Positions 22,258 to 22,304 of a stretch of DNA of 22,304 bases are shown in pieces. Below the pieces are notes generated by a model. The model worked only from the letters and a program-made list of their open reading frames with translations. It was not told the origin of the DNA and searched no databases. The translations under genes and the position numbers were made by a program. How positions within the stretch are numbered: position 1 is the stretch's first letter; each line of letters starts with the position of its first letter. This stretch comes from an uncultured Oscillospiraceae bacterium (GTDB lineage: Bacteria; Bacillota; Clostridia; Oscillospirales; Oscillospiraceae), in contig CAAEDD010000080.1 of NCBI GenBank assembly GCA_900754515.1, forward strand, positions 1 to 22,304. The letters run 5' to 3'.

Positions 22258-22304
22258 TCATTGAAATGCGAGGCGGGCCTTGCCCCCTCGCGCTCCCCTG
22301 CGGC

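Overview
The window looks like a chromosomal segment of a spore-forming or spore-former-derived Clostridia bacterium (Oscillospiraceae-like by gene content; this is inference). The grounds are strong purine Shine-Dalgarno sites (GGAGG/GGGAG) before nearly every gene, GTG and TTG starts, sigma-A type promoters, a W-type ECF sigma/anti-sigma pair, a 1,400-residue acyl-CoA dehydratase activase typical of anaerobic Firmicutes, and a Firmicute-type Mgl sugar transporter. Base composition is moderate, with AT-rich intergenic regions and many perfect hairpins.

Layout. 1-1.5 kb: a sodium:alanine (AGCS) symporter on the minus strand. 1.7-5.1 kb: a plus-strand surface cluster. It holds a small holin, a 99-residue protein, a signal-less choice-of-anchor A protein with a 59-residue pure Ser/Thr tract, and a GT4 glycosyltransferase. 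The 99-residue protein and the C-terminus of the large protein are the same domain (about 57% identical over 77 residues by hand count). A match to the sigma-K consensus (AC-17-CATAnnnTA) lies before the 99-residue gene, so a spore-surface glycoprotein system is a reasonable hypothesis. 5.1-6.2 kb: a small conserved hypothetical gene, a hairpin-rich non-coding stretch with a duplicated double-hairpin unit, and tRNA-Pro(TGG) with its terminator. 6.2-10.9 kb: a tightly packed run of trmB, exoA, dusB, ECF sigma factor and membrane anti-sigma factor. 11-15.3 kb: the double activase, divergent from a TetR regulator whose promoter spacer carries one arm of a perfect 10-bp inverted repeat. 16-17.1 kb: a small coiled-coil protein and a TrmH/SpoU RNA methyltransferase. 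17.4-22.1 kb: a galactose/methylgalactoside-type ABC operon (mglB-mglA-mglC). 22.1-22.3 kb: hairpins and a three-way-junction structured element.

The most notable observation is that the MglB-like binding protein is circularly permuted. It begins, after a lipoprotein signal and an Ala/Glu/Pro linker, at what is residue ~84 of E. coli MglB. It runs to the family C-terminus and then continues into the family N-terminal segment, ending where the permuted start begins. Nearly all sugar-contacting residues are present in permuted order. Its partner permease MglC carries an extra ~220-residue charged, coiled-coil N-terminal domain absent from ordinary MglC. Together they look like a remodelled Mgl system. 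Both calls rest on reading the translated sequence against remembered family sequences; no search or structure prediction was run.
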